Of a stretch of 8,337 bases of DNA, positions 1 to 6,497 are shown one piece after another. Both the position numbers and the translations under genes were made by a program. This DNA comes from Capsulimonas sp. (lineage in GTDB: Bacteria; Armatimonadota; Armatimonadia; Armatimonadales; Capsulimonadaceae), in NCBI GenBank assembly GCA_025963815.1, contig JAOQAA010000042.1, forward strand, positions 1 to 8,337. Reading direction: 5' to 3'. The notes beneath the pieces are model-generated. The model worked only from the letters and a program-made list of their open reading frames with translations. It searched no databases and had not been told where the DNA came from. Positions within the stretch are counted from its first letter, which is position 1, and each line of letters begins with the position of its first letter.

Positions 1-36
1 GGCGCAGGCGGCGAGACCGAGTGTCTTGACATTCAC
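1..36 (-). CDS. Start of a gene cut by the left edge; possible secreted protein or lipoprotein
   Basis: On the minus strand a GAGGAG ribosome binding site (44-49) stands 7 nt before a GTG codon (36-34). The frame stays open to the window edge and reads MNVKTLGLAACA. One lysine, then a short hydrophobic stretch, then Cys resembles the start of a signal peptide or lipoprotein signal, but 12 residues cannot settle this. The start lies 45 bp beyond the stop of the aldo/keto reductase gene on the same strand, so it may be the next gene of that transcription unit. The call rests on the strong ribosome binding site and spacing; no function can be given. Confidence 0.4.
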   Translation of the reverse strand, partial: MNVKTLGLAACA

Positions 37-53
37 TGAGAGGCTCCTCATTT

Positions 54-76
54 GGCCGCGTTCAAAGAGCGCGGCC
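54..76. other. GC-rich hairpin after the aldo/keto reductase gene
   Basis: A perfect 7-bp inverted repeat, GGCCGCG (54-60) with CGCGGCC (70-76), encloses a 9-nt loop. It lies 5 bp beyond the stop codon of the minus-strand aldo/keto reductase gene and just before the ribosome binding site of the partial gene. Neither strand has a T-run after the stem, so it is not a typical intrinsic terminator. It could stabilise the 3' end of the mRNA or separate the expression levels of two cotranscribed genes. Confidence 0.4.
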
Positions 77-81
77 GTCGG

Positions 82-1068
82 CTAAGAGATCGGTGTTCCG
101 TTGTCTAGCCAGGCGACTTCCGCCTGGGACAGGGTCAGGTCGAGCGCGTCGATATTCGATAGAAATTCGTTCGCGTTGGCGCAGGCGGTCAGGGCGAAGA
201 CGTTCATGGGAGAATGGAAGATATACGCCAGCGCGACCTGCGGAATGGTGGCCCCGTTGTCATGCGCGAGCTGTTTCACGCGGTCCAGACGCTCGAAGTT
301 CTCTTCCGAGCAGTAACTGCGTCGGCAGGTCTCATTTAGGAATTGCTGTGTTCCGCCCAGTTCCGAGGGTGGATTGAGCGAGCTGCGGCTGATGCGTCCG
401 GAAAAGAACCCACTGGCGAGGCTGGACCAGGCCAGCACCGCAATCTTTTGCTCGGCGTACCAAGCGCGCGCCTCGGCGTTTTCGGGACCGCTGATCGTGA
501 CGCAGCCTTCCCAGGGCGGAACGATCTGCGCGGCGAGGCTGTAGTTGGGGTTCGTAGCGGTGAAGGGAACGAGGCCATGCGCGAGGGCGTATTCGTTGGC
601 TTCCCGGATGCGCTCGTGCGTCCAGTTGGAGCCGCCAAAGGCACTGATCTTGCCGGCCTTCAAATGTTCGTTCAGGATTTCGACAATGGGGCCGACGGGA
701 ACGGATGGATCGTCCCGGTGCAGGACATAAAGATCGACATTGTCCAGCTGCATCCGGCTTAGGGTTTCGTTCAGGTCTGAAGTGACGCCTTCCGGGGTGA
801 CCTTGGCGCCCTGCGCGTCGGGGTGCGCGCCCTTGGCGAGGATCACGACCTTATCACGGATCCCGCGCTCGCGGATCCAGCGGCCCAGCTGAACGTCGGT
901 CTGTCCGCCGCCGTAGATGTACGCCGTATCGAACGTATTACAGCCATACTCGAAAATTTTGTCGAGCAGCGGAAACTCGCGCTCGGCGGTCTCGTTGTCC
1001 AGCGCGATCGCCCCATGGATCAAGCGCGAGACGGGCTTCGCGAGCCCAGCAATCGAACCGTACTGCAT
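82..1068 (-). CDS. Aldo/keto reductase family oxidoreductase
   Basis: This 328-residue protein is a soluble NADPH-type aldo/keto reductase with a TIM-barrel fold, expected to reduce aldehydes or ketones. The catalytic tetrad is visible: Asp47 and Tyr52 in FDTAYIYG, Lys79 in ILAKG and His117 in VDLYVLHRDD. Later family segments include GGSNW near 145-149 and a C-terminal part with QVALAYIF. The length is normal for the family. The ATG start at 1068 is supported by AAGGAG (1075-1080) with 6-nt spacing. The gene starts 54 bp after the HAD hydrolase stop, on the same strand. A weak -10-like TATATT (1091-1096, minus) lies in that gap, so it may have its own promoter as well as readthrough. The substrate cannot be read from the sequence. 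The family is certain; a link to histidine synthesis is not implied. Confidence 0.93.
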   Translation of the reverse strand: MQYGSIAGLAKPVSRLIHGAIALDNETAEREFPLLDKIFEYGCNTFDTAYIYGGGQTDVQLGRWIRERGIRDKVVILAKGAHPDAQGAKVTPEGVTSDLNETLSRMQLDNVDLYVLHRDDPSVPVGPIVEILNEHLKAGKISAFGGSNWTHERIREANEYALAHGLVPFTATNPNYSLAAQIVPPWEGCVTISGPENAEARAWYAEQKIAVLAWSSLASGFFSGRISRSSLNPPSELGGTQQFLNETCRRSYCSEENFERLDRVKQLAHDNGATIPQVALAYIFHSPMNVFALTACANANEFLSNIDALDLTLSQAEVAWLDNGTPIS

Positions 1069-1122
1069 CCTTTACTCCTTGAACGCGGACAATATATGGA
1101 TTGTTGTGGATATCGGTGAACG

Positions 1123-2082
1123 CTAGGCGCCGGCGATCCACCGTAGAACTTCGTTGACGTCTTCCGCGACGATGTCCGCGCCGGAGCGTTTGAACAGGCC
1201 GAGGTTGGCCGCGCCCATCGGGCCGCTCATGACAAGAGCCGAGAGTACGGGAGCGCCGGGGATCTTTGCGAGCAGGCGGGCGACGGTCTTGTGATCGTCG
1301 AGCGTGTCGCCGATATAGATCGCCGGGACGCCGCCCATACGCTCTAGAAGCAGGCGGAGGCCGCGCATATCGGGTTTGTAAAAGCCGTCTTTTTGCGTGA
1401 TGCGATAGGCTTCCGGGATCGCCTCGGTCAGCCCCGCCAGCTCCAGGCCAAACTGCGCTTCCTCCCAGCTGCGGCCGCTGACAATCCCCAGCGCATAACC
1501 GGGCGGAATGAGCGCGGTGTCGACGATGACCTTGTCGTTGTTGATCAATCCTGGTCCCGTGTAATTCACCGCCGGCTTGCCGTAAAGCCGCTCGCTATGC
1601 TCGCCGGCGAAGATCTCCAGGAACGCCTGGGCGATTTCCTTCTTGCGATAATGGATCTCGATCGCAAACTTATCCTCGCGGGTGAAATGCTCCAGCGAGA
1701 TTTCCTCCGCCGCCTTCAGTCCGCCGCCGCGCTGCGCGATGCGCGCGGCGAAACGGGTTAAGGTCGGCTGCAGGACGCTGAGGGTTTCCGGGGAGGCGTC
1801 GGGGTTCTCATGGCCGCGCACGATGTAATGCAGCACGATGGCGCAGGTCAGATCGCGGTCGTCGTTAAATCCCCCGGCGTTTTTGAACTTCTCGACGTCC
1901 TCGGAAGTAATCAAGTCGTCACCGACCGGCCAGCCGAGACGGTTGCGCAGATAGAATGGGACGGCCAGGATATTGGCGACCCGGATGGACTGGGTGATGT
2001 CGAGCAGCACGCCGTCCATATCAAAGAGAATGGCTTTGAGCTGCGGTCGCAGCTCTTCGGCGCGGGGGGAGAGAGTGATCAC
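1123..2082 (-). CDS. HAD-superfamily hydrolase (phosphatase-like), coupled to hisD
   Basis: This 319-residue protein carries all four HAD motifs: motif I FDMDGVLLD with nucleophile Asp21 and Asp23, motif II Ser202 in GIVSGR, motif III Lys236 in YKPD, and motif IV GDTLDD with Asp259, Asp262 and Asp263. The long helical insert between motifs I and II (about 30-195) marks a type-I cap, as in subfamily IA phosphatases, but is longer than in typical 220-residue members. The GTG start (2082-2080) overlaps the hisD stop in a GTGA arrangement, so translation is probably coupled to hisD. HAD enzymes usually hydrolyse phosphate esters with Mg2+. From context (inference), L-histidinol phosphate is a possible substrate, since that step comes directly before HisD. 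It does not look like the N-terminal domain of HisB. Other small phosphorylated metabolites are equally possible on sequence alone. Confidence 0.88.
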   Translation of the reverse strand: MITLSPRAEELRPQLKAILFDMDGVLLDITQSIRVANILAVPFYLRNRLGWPVGDDLITSEDVEKFKNAGGFNDDRDLTCAIVLHYIVRGHENPDASPETLSVLQPTLTRFAARIAQRGGGLKAAEEISLEHFTREDKFAIEIHYRKKEIAQAFLEIFAGEHSERLYGKPAVNYTGPGLINNDKVIVDTALIPPGYALGIVSGRSWEEAQFGLELAGLTEAIPEAYRITQKDGFYKPDMRGLRLLLERMGGVPAIYIGDTLDDHKTVARLLAKIPGAPVLSALVMSGPMGAANLGLFKRSGADIVAEDVNEVLRWIAGA

Positions 2083-3389
2083 GATTGTTCCTTTGGACTG
2101 TCGGACGCGCGCAGCAGCGCGGCGGCGCCGTGGGCGTCGAAGCCTTCGACATCGGCGATGCGCGCGACATCGGGCGCGGCCGCCCGCGCGGCTGCTGCGG
2201 AGTAATAGATAACGCTGGTGCGTTTCATAAAGGTAGCCACCGAGAGTGGGGACGAGAACCGCGCGGCCCCAGCGGTCGGTAAAGTATGCGAAGGACCGGC
2301 GATGTAATCGCCGATGGGAGCCGAGGTATGCTCACCGAGCAGTACCGCGCCGGCGTTCTTAATTTTCGGCAGCGATTCCAGCGGCTCGCGGACACACAGC
2401 TCCAAATGCTCGGGAGCAAGGATATTCGAAAGGTCGATCGCCTCATCCAGCGTTTGTGTTTTGACGACCGTCAGATGCTCGATCGTGTGTGCGAGTATCT
2501 CGCCGCGCGACAGCAGCGCGGCCTGACGCGCGACTTCGGTTTTCACGCTGTCCAGCAGTGATTGCGACGGCGAGAAAAGAAACCCTCGGTTGTCCTGTGA
2601 GTGCTCGATCTGCGCCAGGATGTCTGCGGCGACAAAGGCGGGGTTTGCATCGGCGTCCGCAACGATCGCCACCTCCGACGGTCCCGCAAGCATATCGATC
2701 CCGACTTCGCCGTAAACCAATCGCTTTGCGACATTGACGTATTGATTGCCTGGGCCGACGATCACATCGACTTTCGGGATCGTCTCGGTGCCGTACGCCA
2801 TCGCGCCGATCGCCTGCGCTCCGCCGATCTTGAAGATCCGGTGGACATACGGCGCGGCGGCGGCGTAGATCGCGGGATTGATCGATCCGTCGGCCCCAGC
2901 CGGCGTGCACAGAACGATCTCGGCGACTCCGGCGGCGACGGCGGGGATCGCGGTCATCAAAACCGTGCTGGGATAAAACGCCTTGCCGCCCGGCACATAC
3001 AGGCCGACCCGCTGGACCGGCTGCAAAAGCTGCCCTAAGACTCGTCCGCCGGGATCGGTATGCATCCAGGACTGCAGCTGTCCACGCTCCGCGCGGTGAA
3101 AGGCGTCGATGTTCGCGGCGGCGGCGCGCAGCGAGCCGGCGATCTGAGCGTCCAGAGCATTGCTCGCGGCGTTGCGCTCGCCCTGTGCTGCTTCCAGCGT
3201 GGCTGCAGTAGCGGTGGGCCAGTGCAGGCGCTGGGTGTGCGCCAGCAAGCCAGTGTCGCCCTGCGTGCGGACATCGCGGAGAATATCGCGGACGGTGGCT
3301 TCGACGGCGGAGGTGTTCTCGTCGGTGCGGACGGTCAGTTGGCGCTCAATTTTCGCCCGGCTGTGAATGGCTGTATCAAATTCGCGCAT
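2079..3389 (-). CDS. hisD: Histidinol dehydrogenase
   Basis: HisD catalyses the last two steps of histidine synthesis: NAD-dependent oxidation of L-histidinol to histidinal and then to histidine. It acts as a zinc-dependent cytosolic dimer. The 436-residue length is normal. The signature region runs from VGPGNQYVNVAK (211-222) through IDMLAGPSEV (231-240). Zinc ligands match the E. coli pattern as Gln260, His263, Asp361 and His420. The catalytic Glu-His pair is Glu327-His328 in APEHLE. IGDYIAGPSHTLPT (359-372) is also typical. The ATG at 3389 has no convincing ribosome binding site; a palindrome occupies that place. The stop overlaps the GTG start of the HAD hydrolase. No other his gene is in the window, so hisD sits apart from a full his operon here. 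Identification is secure. Confidence 0.98.
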   Translation of the reverse strand: MREFDTAIHSRAKIERQLTVRTDENTSAVEATVRDILRDVRTQGDTGLLAHTQRLHWPTATAATLEAAQGERNAASNALDAQIAGSLRAAAANIDAFHRAERGQLQSWMHTDPGGRVLGQLLQPVQRVGLYVPGGKAFYPSTVLMTAIPAVAAGVAEIVLCTPAGADGSINPAIYAAAAPYVHRIFKIGGAQAIGAMAYGTETIPKVDVIVGPGNQYVNVAKRLVYGEVGIDMLAGPSEVAIVADADANPAFVAADILAQIEHSQDNRGFLFSPSQSLLDSVKTEVARQAALLSRGEILAHTIEHLTVVKTQTLDEAIDLSNILAPEHLELCVREPLESLPKIKNAGAVLLGEHTSAPIGDYIAGPSHTLPTAGAARFSSPLSVATFMKRTSVIYYSAAAARAAAPDVARIADVEGFDAHGAAALLRASDSPKEQS

Positions 3390-3406
3390 GGGTAATGAGT
3401 TTACCC
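3390..3406. promoter_or_regulatory. 17-bp palindrome abutting the hisD start codon
   Basis: GGGTAA (3390-3395), a 5-nt spacer and TTACCC (3401-3406) form a perfect inverted repeat that ends exactly at the hisD ATG on the minus strand. It occupies the position where a ribosome binding site should be. It could be an operator or an RNA hairpin limiting translation initiation. The symmetry is seen directly; a regulatory role is inference. Confidence 0.45.
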
Positions 3407-3469
3407 GGTGGGGGTGGGGGAGTCAATTGTGATGATGCGCGGCCGGAGCGCGGTCACGTCTTTAGGATC

Positions 3470-3548
3470 GCCCCTCCGCCCCAATTCTGGGGGACCCGAT
3501 TTCGGAGCTTGGCATTTTCCGGGTTCCCCAAAATTGGGGCGGAGGGGC
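3470..3548. repeat. Long GC-rich inverted repeat, probably a dispersed palindromic element
   Basis: Two 29-nt arms (3470-3498 and 3520-3548) are complementary except at two positions (3487/3531 and 3493/3525). They enclose a 21-nt loop. Each arm also contains its own small palindrome, CCCCA-N4-TGGGG, so the element can fold either as one long hairpin or as a cruciform with side hairpins. It lies 10 bp beyond the tsaC stop and about 80 bp before hisD on the minus strand. No T-run follows, so it is not a classical terminator, though it could protect an mRNA end or block readthrough. The compact intergenic palindromic form suggests a family repeated elsewhere in the genome; the window holds only this copy. 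Confidence 0.8.
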
Positions 3549-3558
3549 CGAAATCACG

Positions 3559-4524
3559 CTATGAAGCCGACGCCCGTCGCAGCCGATCTCGAACCGCCGT
3601 CCACTCTTCCGTGTCGGGAACCTGCTGGACCAGGATCAAATCCGGATGGTCGGCGTCCAATGCATGGAGTGCGCTGTATAAGTTTGCCGCATAAGGATTA
3701 GGCAATTTGGGCAGGAAATGGATGTGCGTGCCTGGTCGTATGGAATCGGGAGGCAGTGTATAAGCAAGAATGCTAACTCGTCCCGTCTCCGGAATCTCAC
3801 ACCAAATGTTTTCGGAAAGACGCAGCGGCGAGCTTGGCGCGTAATGGCGCAGCATCTGCCCCGGAGATTTGGCGACGCCGTCACCGTCCCGGTGTCCCGT
3901 CGCGACGCGCTTTCCCAGCACGGCGGCGATCTCTTCCGCCGAGACCATGCCGGGGCGCAGGATGGCCGGAGGATCGCATGTCAGATCCAATACCGTCGAC
4001 TCCAGGCCGACATCGCATGGCCCGCCGTCCAGGATCATTTCCAGCTCGGGGCCAAGGCTGCGGGCGACATGCTCGGCGCGGGTGGGGGAAATGGATTCGG
4101 AGCGGTTGGCGCTTGGGGCCGCGATAGGGACGCCTGCCGCGCGCAGCAGGGCCAGAGCGATCGGATGGCTGGGAATACGCACAGCGACGGTTTCGCCGCC
4201 GGCGGTGACGATGTCCGGCACGCCGGGCATTTTGGGAAGCACGAGGGTTAAAGGCCCGGGCCAGAAGGCTTGCGCGAGGCGTCTAGCATCTTCCGTCGGT
4301 TGGGCGATCCGATCCAATGTGTCGATATCCGCGATGTGGACGATCAGTGGGTTTGTGGCCGGGCGGCCTTTGGCGGTGAAGATACGCGCGACGGCGTCGG
4401 CGTCCAGCGCGTTGGCGCCCAGGCCATAAACGGTTTCAGTGGGAAAGGCGACGAGGCGGCCTTCGCGAATCCAGCGGGCGGCGCGTTCAATCGTCAGTGG
4501 GTCAGCGGAAACAATACGCTCCAT
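3559..4524 (-). CDS. tsaC: Threonylcarbamoyl-AMP synthase, Sua5/YwlC type
   Basis: The enzyme makes threonylcarbamoyl-AMP from threonine, bicarbonate and ATP. TsaD and its partners then use this to form t6A at position 37 of ANN-decoding tRNAs. The YrdC domain covers about residues 8-200, with PTETVYGLG (28-36), KGRP (52-55), the SAN triplet (138-140) and ESTV (175-178). A linker with SPGQMLRHYAP (220-230) leads to a C-terminal Sua5 domain to residue 321, so this is the long two-domain form, slightly short for Sua5 proteins. The symbols sua5 or ywlC would also fit. The ATG at 4524 has no ribosome binding site, but a consensus TATAAT lies only 6 nt upstream, which suggests a leaderless or nearly leaderless mRNA. 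The gene stands 104 bp after the 162-residue protein gene and 169 bp before hisD, all on the minus strand. Confidence 0.97.
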   Translation of the reverse strand: MERIVSADPLTIERAARWIREGRLVAFPTETVYGLGANALDADAVARIFTAKGRPATNPLIVHIADIDTLDRIAQPTEDARRLAQAFWPGPLTLVLPKMPGVPDIVTAGGETVAVRIPSHPIALALLRAAGVPIAAPSANRSESISPTRAEHVARSLGPELEMILDGGPCDVGLESTVLDLTCDPPAILRPGMVSAEEIAAVLGKRVATGHRDGDGVAKSPGQMLRHYAPSSPLRLSENIWCEIPETGRVSILAYTLPPDSIRPGTHIHFLPKLPNPYAANLYSALHALDADHPDLILVQQVPDTEEWTAVRDRLRRASAS

Positions 4525-4530
4525 GGGAGA

Positions 4531-4536
4531 ATTATA
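4531..4536 (-). promoter_or_regulatory. -10 box directly before tsaC
   Basis: A perfect TATAAT on the minus strand ends 6 nt before the tsaC ATG (4524). Transcription normally begins about 7 nt beyond this box, that is at or next to the A of the start codon. No good -35 is seen at 16-18 bp spacing, where the sequence is C-rich. The box match is direct; promoter activity is inferred. Confidence 0.45.
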
Positions 4537-4628
4537 CCCAGTCGGCGCGGAGGAGGGAGCAGGCGTGCGGATATTGTGGAATAAGCGAGGGCAAGTTACG
4601 AAAAAGCCGCAACACGGTCAAGCAAAAA

Positions 4629-5117
4629 CTATGCGACCGCCTTGCGGCTGGAAAGCTCGCGCACTTCGCTATGCGCTTTATATTTCTGGTAGTCCTTCAG
4701 AGACGAATCGAGTTCGTTGATCTGGAACAGGAACTCCGAGGTGACCGGGACATTCGCCGGGATCTTTTTGATCGCCTTGACGTGGTCGTAGAAGTAAGCC
4801 GCCAGAGCCATTCGGTAGGCGATCTCCGAACGCAGCATCCGGTCGCGCTTTCGCTTGTCCTTCAGTACGTAAACAGAGTAAATCACTTCCGAGACGAACT
4901 CAGGGCCGCTGATTTTCTTTGCTTCCAATGAGCTGAGCGCCTGGCTGATCGCCAAAACCTTCACTTCATCCTCGGCGCTGTCTTCCAGAACCTTCTCGTA
5001 CTCTTCCCGAAGTTCTTTGTAAGTCGTCTTGATGTAATTCGACTCGCCGACTGTCAGCTGCACGCCGCTCGTCGCCTTACGCAGCATCTCTTTGAGTTCG
5101 GATCGATGCATTGTCAT
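4629..5117 (-). CDS. Hypothetical helical protein of 162 residues
   Basis: I do not recognise this protein. It is rich in Lys, Glu and Leu and appears almost wholly alpha-helical and cytosolic, with no signal peptide or membrane segment. The stretch ELREEYEKVLEDSAEDEVKVLAISQALSSLE (about 35-65) could be helical hairpin or coiled coil. A more hydrophobic helix, AYRMALAAYFYDHV (about 100-113), follows a basic LKDKRKRDRMLR segment. There are no cysteines. The ATG at 5117 has GGAGAG (5125-5130) at 7-nt spacing, so it is preferred over a second ATG two codons later. The gene is first in the leftward group and has its own promoter about 70 bp upstream, overlapped by a palindrome. Codon use looks like its neighbours. 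It is a real gene on ribosome binding site, promoter and composition grounds, but its function is unknown. Confidence 0.85.
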   Translation of the reverse strand: MTMHRSELKEMLRKATSGVQLTVGESNYIKTTYKELREEYEKVLEDSAEDEVKVLAISQALSSLEAKKISGPEFVSEVIYSVYVLKDKRKRDRMLRSEIAYRMALAAYFYDHVKAIKKIPANVPVTSEFLFQINELDSSLKDYQKYKAHSEVRELSSRKAVA

Positions 5118-5185
5118 CGTGGGGCTCTCCGGGAATAATGCTATTCACACTGGATCACAGGGTCGTTGTAGATACTTGCCGCCTT

Positions 5186-5198
5186 TTGTATTATACAA
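5186..5198. promoter_or_regulatory. 13-bp palindrome over the leftward -10 box (candidate operator)
   Basis: TTGTATTATACAA is a perfect odd palindrome (6-bp arms, one central base). It contains TATAAT on the minus strand (5190-5195), the probable -10 for the 162-residue protein gene, giving an untranslated leader of about 65 nt. The -35 region is weak (around 5213-5219). The symmetry and position suggest the operator of a dimeric repressor. A half-site TTGTAT recurs at 5285-5290 over the rightward -10, and a degenerate copy, TTGTAGATAC, lies at 5166-5175. Confidence 0.55.
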
Positions 5199-5265
5199 CG
5201 ATTATTTCGCCAATTAGTACCTTATTACCACAAAATCAAGGATTCGTACCAATAATTTTTTATTG

Positions 5266-5293
5266 TTGACAGATCAATCTAAAATTGTATAAC
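5266..5293 (+). promoter_or_regulatory. Sigma70-like promoter P1, upstream of prs
   Basis: A perfect -35 TTGACA (5266-5271), a 16-bp spacer and TATAAC (5288-5293) form a strong promoter reading towards prs. An AT-rich stretch before it (about 5249-5264) may act as an UP element. Transcription would start near 5300, giving a leader of about 200 nt before prs. The TTGTAT half-site at 5285-5290 overlaps the -10. Confidence 0.7.
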
Positions 5294-5352
5294 TTTTCTT
5301 GATATACTTTAGCAACCATTTGTTCGTGTCGAATGGGGGCCTCAGAGTGGGT

Positions 5353-5405
5353 GGGTGATCAAAGGCGGAGTTTGGATCATGAAAACCCTATGCTTCGTTC
5401 CCTGA
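5353..5405 (+). other. Leader hairpin and 8-codon ORF upstream of prs
   Basis: TGATCAAA (5356-5363) pairs with TTT-(G bulge)-GATCA (5371-5379). The loop GGCGGAG (5364-5370) is a good ribosome binding site. GGG (5353-5355) can also pair with CCC (5386-5388). The ATG at 5379 opens the short ORF MKTLCFVP, which ends with TGA at 5403-5405, with 8-nt spacing from GGAG. This would lie in the leader of a transcript from P1. It may be a small regulatory leader peptide or chance. No known riboswitch class was recognised. Confidence 0.3.
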
Positions 5406-5444
5406 GAAACATACCGGAAGACGGGCGGGCAGGTGGGGAGTCAC

Positions 5445-5473
5445 TTGCGCCGGAACATATTGTCTGCTATAAT
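5445..5473 (+). promoter_or_regulatory. prs: Promoter P2 of prs
   Basis: TTGCGC (5445-5450), a 17-bp spacer and a perfect TATAAT (5468-5473) preceded by TGC (extended -10) predict a start near 5480, giving a leader of about 28 nt. This is probably the main prs promoter because it is closest and has a strong, extended -10. Confidence 0.7.
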
Positions 5474-5507
5474 TCCACTCGGATGATGTTTTGAGGAGAG
5501 GCCCTGT

Positions 5508-6458
5508 TTGAACGACAATTCCGAGATGAAACTTTTCGCCGGTACGGGCAACCCCGCGCTGTGCCAGGCGATCGCCGATAACTTAGAGATGCCGCTGGGC
5601 GAAGTGAAGATCTCACGCTTCGCCGACGGTGAGACCTACGTGCAGTATAAAGAGAGCGTGCGCGGCGCGGATGCCTTTATCATCCAGCCGACCGGCCCGC
5701 CTGTCGACAGCAATCTTGTCGAGCTGCTGATCCTGATCGACGCGATGCGCCGCGCCAGCGCCGATCGAATTACGGCAGTGCTGCCGTACTTCGGATATGC
5801 GCGTCAGGAAAAGAAGGATAAGCCTCGTGAGGCGATCACCGCCAAGCTGATCGCCGATGTCCTCGCCGCCGCCGGCGCCGACCGCGTGGTGACCATGGAC
5901 CTGCACGCCGATGCGATCCAGGGCTTCTTCAATATCCCCGTCGACCACTTAACTGCGCTGGGAATGTTCGCCGAATACTTTAAGGCGAAAAATCTCGAAA
6001 ACCTCGTGATCGTTTCTCCCGACGAGGGCCGCGTCAAGCAGGCGCGCAAGCTTGTCCGAGTCCTCGACGCCCCGCTTGCGGTCGGCTACAAGCACCATGA
6101 GCATCACGGTCATACTGAGATCACGCAGCTGGCCGGCGATGTCAAGGGCAAAACACCCATTATTCTGGAAGACATGATCACGACCGGCGGCTCGATCATT
6201 GAATGCGTCAATGCGCTGATCGCGAACGGCGCCAATCCCGAGATTTATGTCGCCGCGTCCCATGGCGTACTGGCCGCGAATGCCGTGGACCGCTTGAACG
6301 ATCACCCGGCGATCGCCGAAGTCGTGATCACGGACAGCGTTCCGCTGGCGCGTGAGAAGGAACGGGCGAAGATCAAAGTCCTCAGCGCCGCCCCAATGTT
6401 CGCCGAAGCGATCCGCCGTATCTACCAGGGCGAGAGCATTACGAGTTTGTTCGACTAA
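5508..6458 (+). CDS. prs: Ribose-phosphate pyrophosphokinase (PRPP synthetase), atypical active site
   Basis: Prs transfers pyrophosphate from ATP to ribose 5-phosphate to give PRPP for purine, pyrimidine, histidine, tryptophan and NAD synthesis. The 316-residue length and fold motifs are normal: RFADGE (37-42), YFGYARQEKK (94-103) with PREAITAKL, and the signature MDLHADAIQGFFNIPVDHL (130-148). Several residues are unusual. The canonical KRR of the catalytic loop is Lys195-His196-His197, followed by a His-rich stretch (YKHHEHHGHTE). The PRPP loop, usually DDMIDTGGT, reads EDMITTGGS (221-229), which looks like orotate phosphoribosyltransferase. SPDxGG reads SPDEGR. The TTG start (5508) is supported by GAGGAGAGG (5493-5501) at 6-nt spacing; the ATG at 5526 has no ribosome binding site. 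Family membership is clear. Normal activity is likely but less certain because of the loop changes. Confidence 0.94.
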   Translation: MNDNSEMKLFAGTGNPALCQAIADNLEMPLGEVKISRFADGETYVQYKESVRGADAFIIQPTGPPVDSNLVELLILIDAMRRASADRITAVLPYFGYARQEKKDKPREAITAKLIADVLAAAGADRVVTMDLHADAIQGFFNIPVDHLTALGMFAEYFKAKNLENLVIVSPDEGRVKQARKLVRVLDAPLAVGYKHHEHHGHTEITQLAGDVKGKTPIILEDMITTGGSIIECVNALIANGANPEIYVAASHGVLAANAVDRLNDHPAIAEVVITDSVPLAREKERAKIKVLSAAPMFAEAIRRIYQGESITSLFD

Positions 6459-6497
6459 ATACTCGATATCCTAATCGTTGTCGCGATGTTGCCGTCA

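Noticed and set aside
54..76. Intrinsic terminator after the aldo/keto reductase gene
   Set aside because: The stem is good, but no T-run follows on either strand; kept only as an unclassified hairpin.
2601..3038. Long open frames antisense to hisD, and similar ones antisense to the HAD, tsaC and prs genes
   Set aside because: They are shadows of GC-rich coding sequence: Arg/Ala/Gly-rich translations, no family features, and they lie opposite well-identified genes.
3407..3420. G-rich run as a G-quadruplex
   Set aside because: Only three G-runs are present, one of them just two bases, so a stable quadruplex is unlikely.
3395..3701. Short plus-strand frames over the 3470-3548 inverted repeat
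   Set aside because: The apparent peptides come from the palindromic repeat and the complement of the tsaC end; no credible ribosome binding site or protein features.
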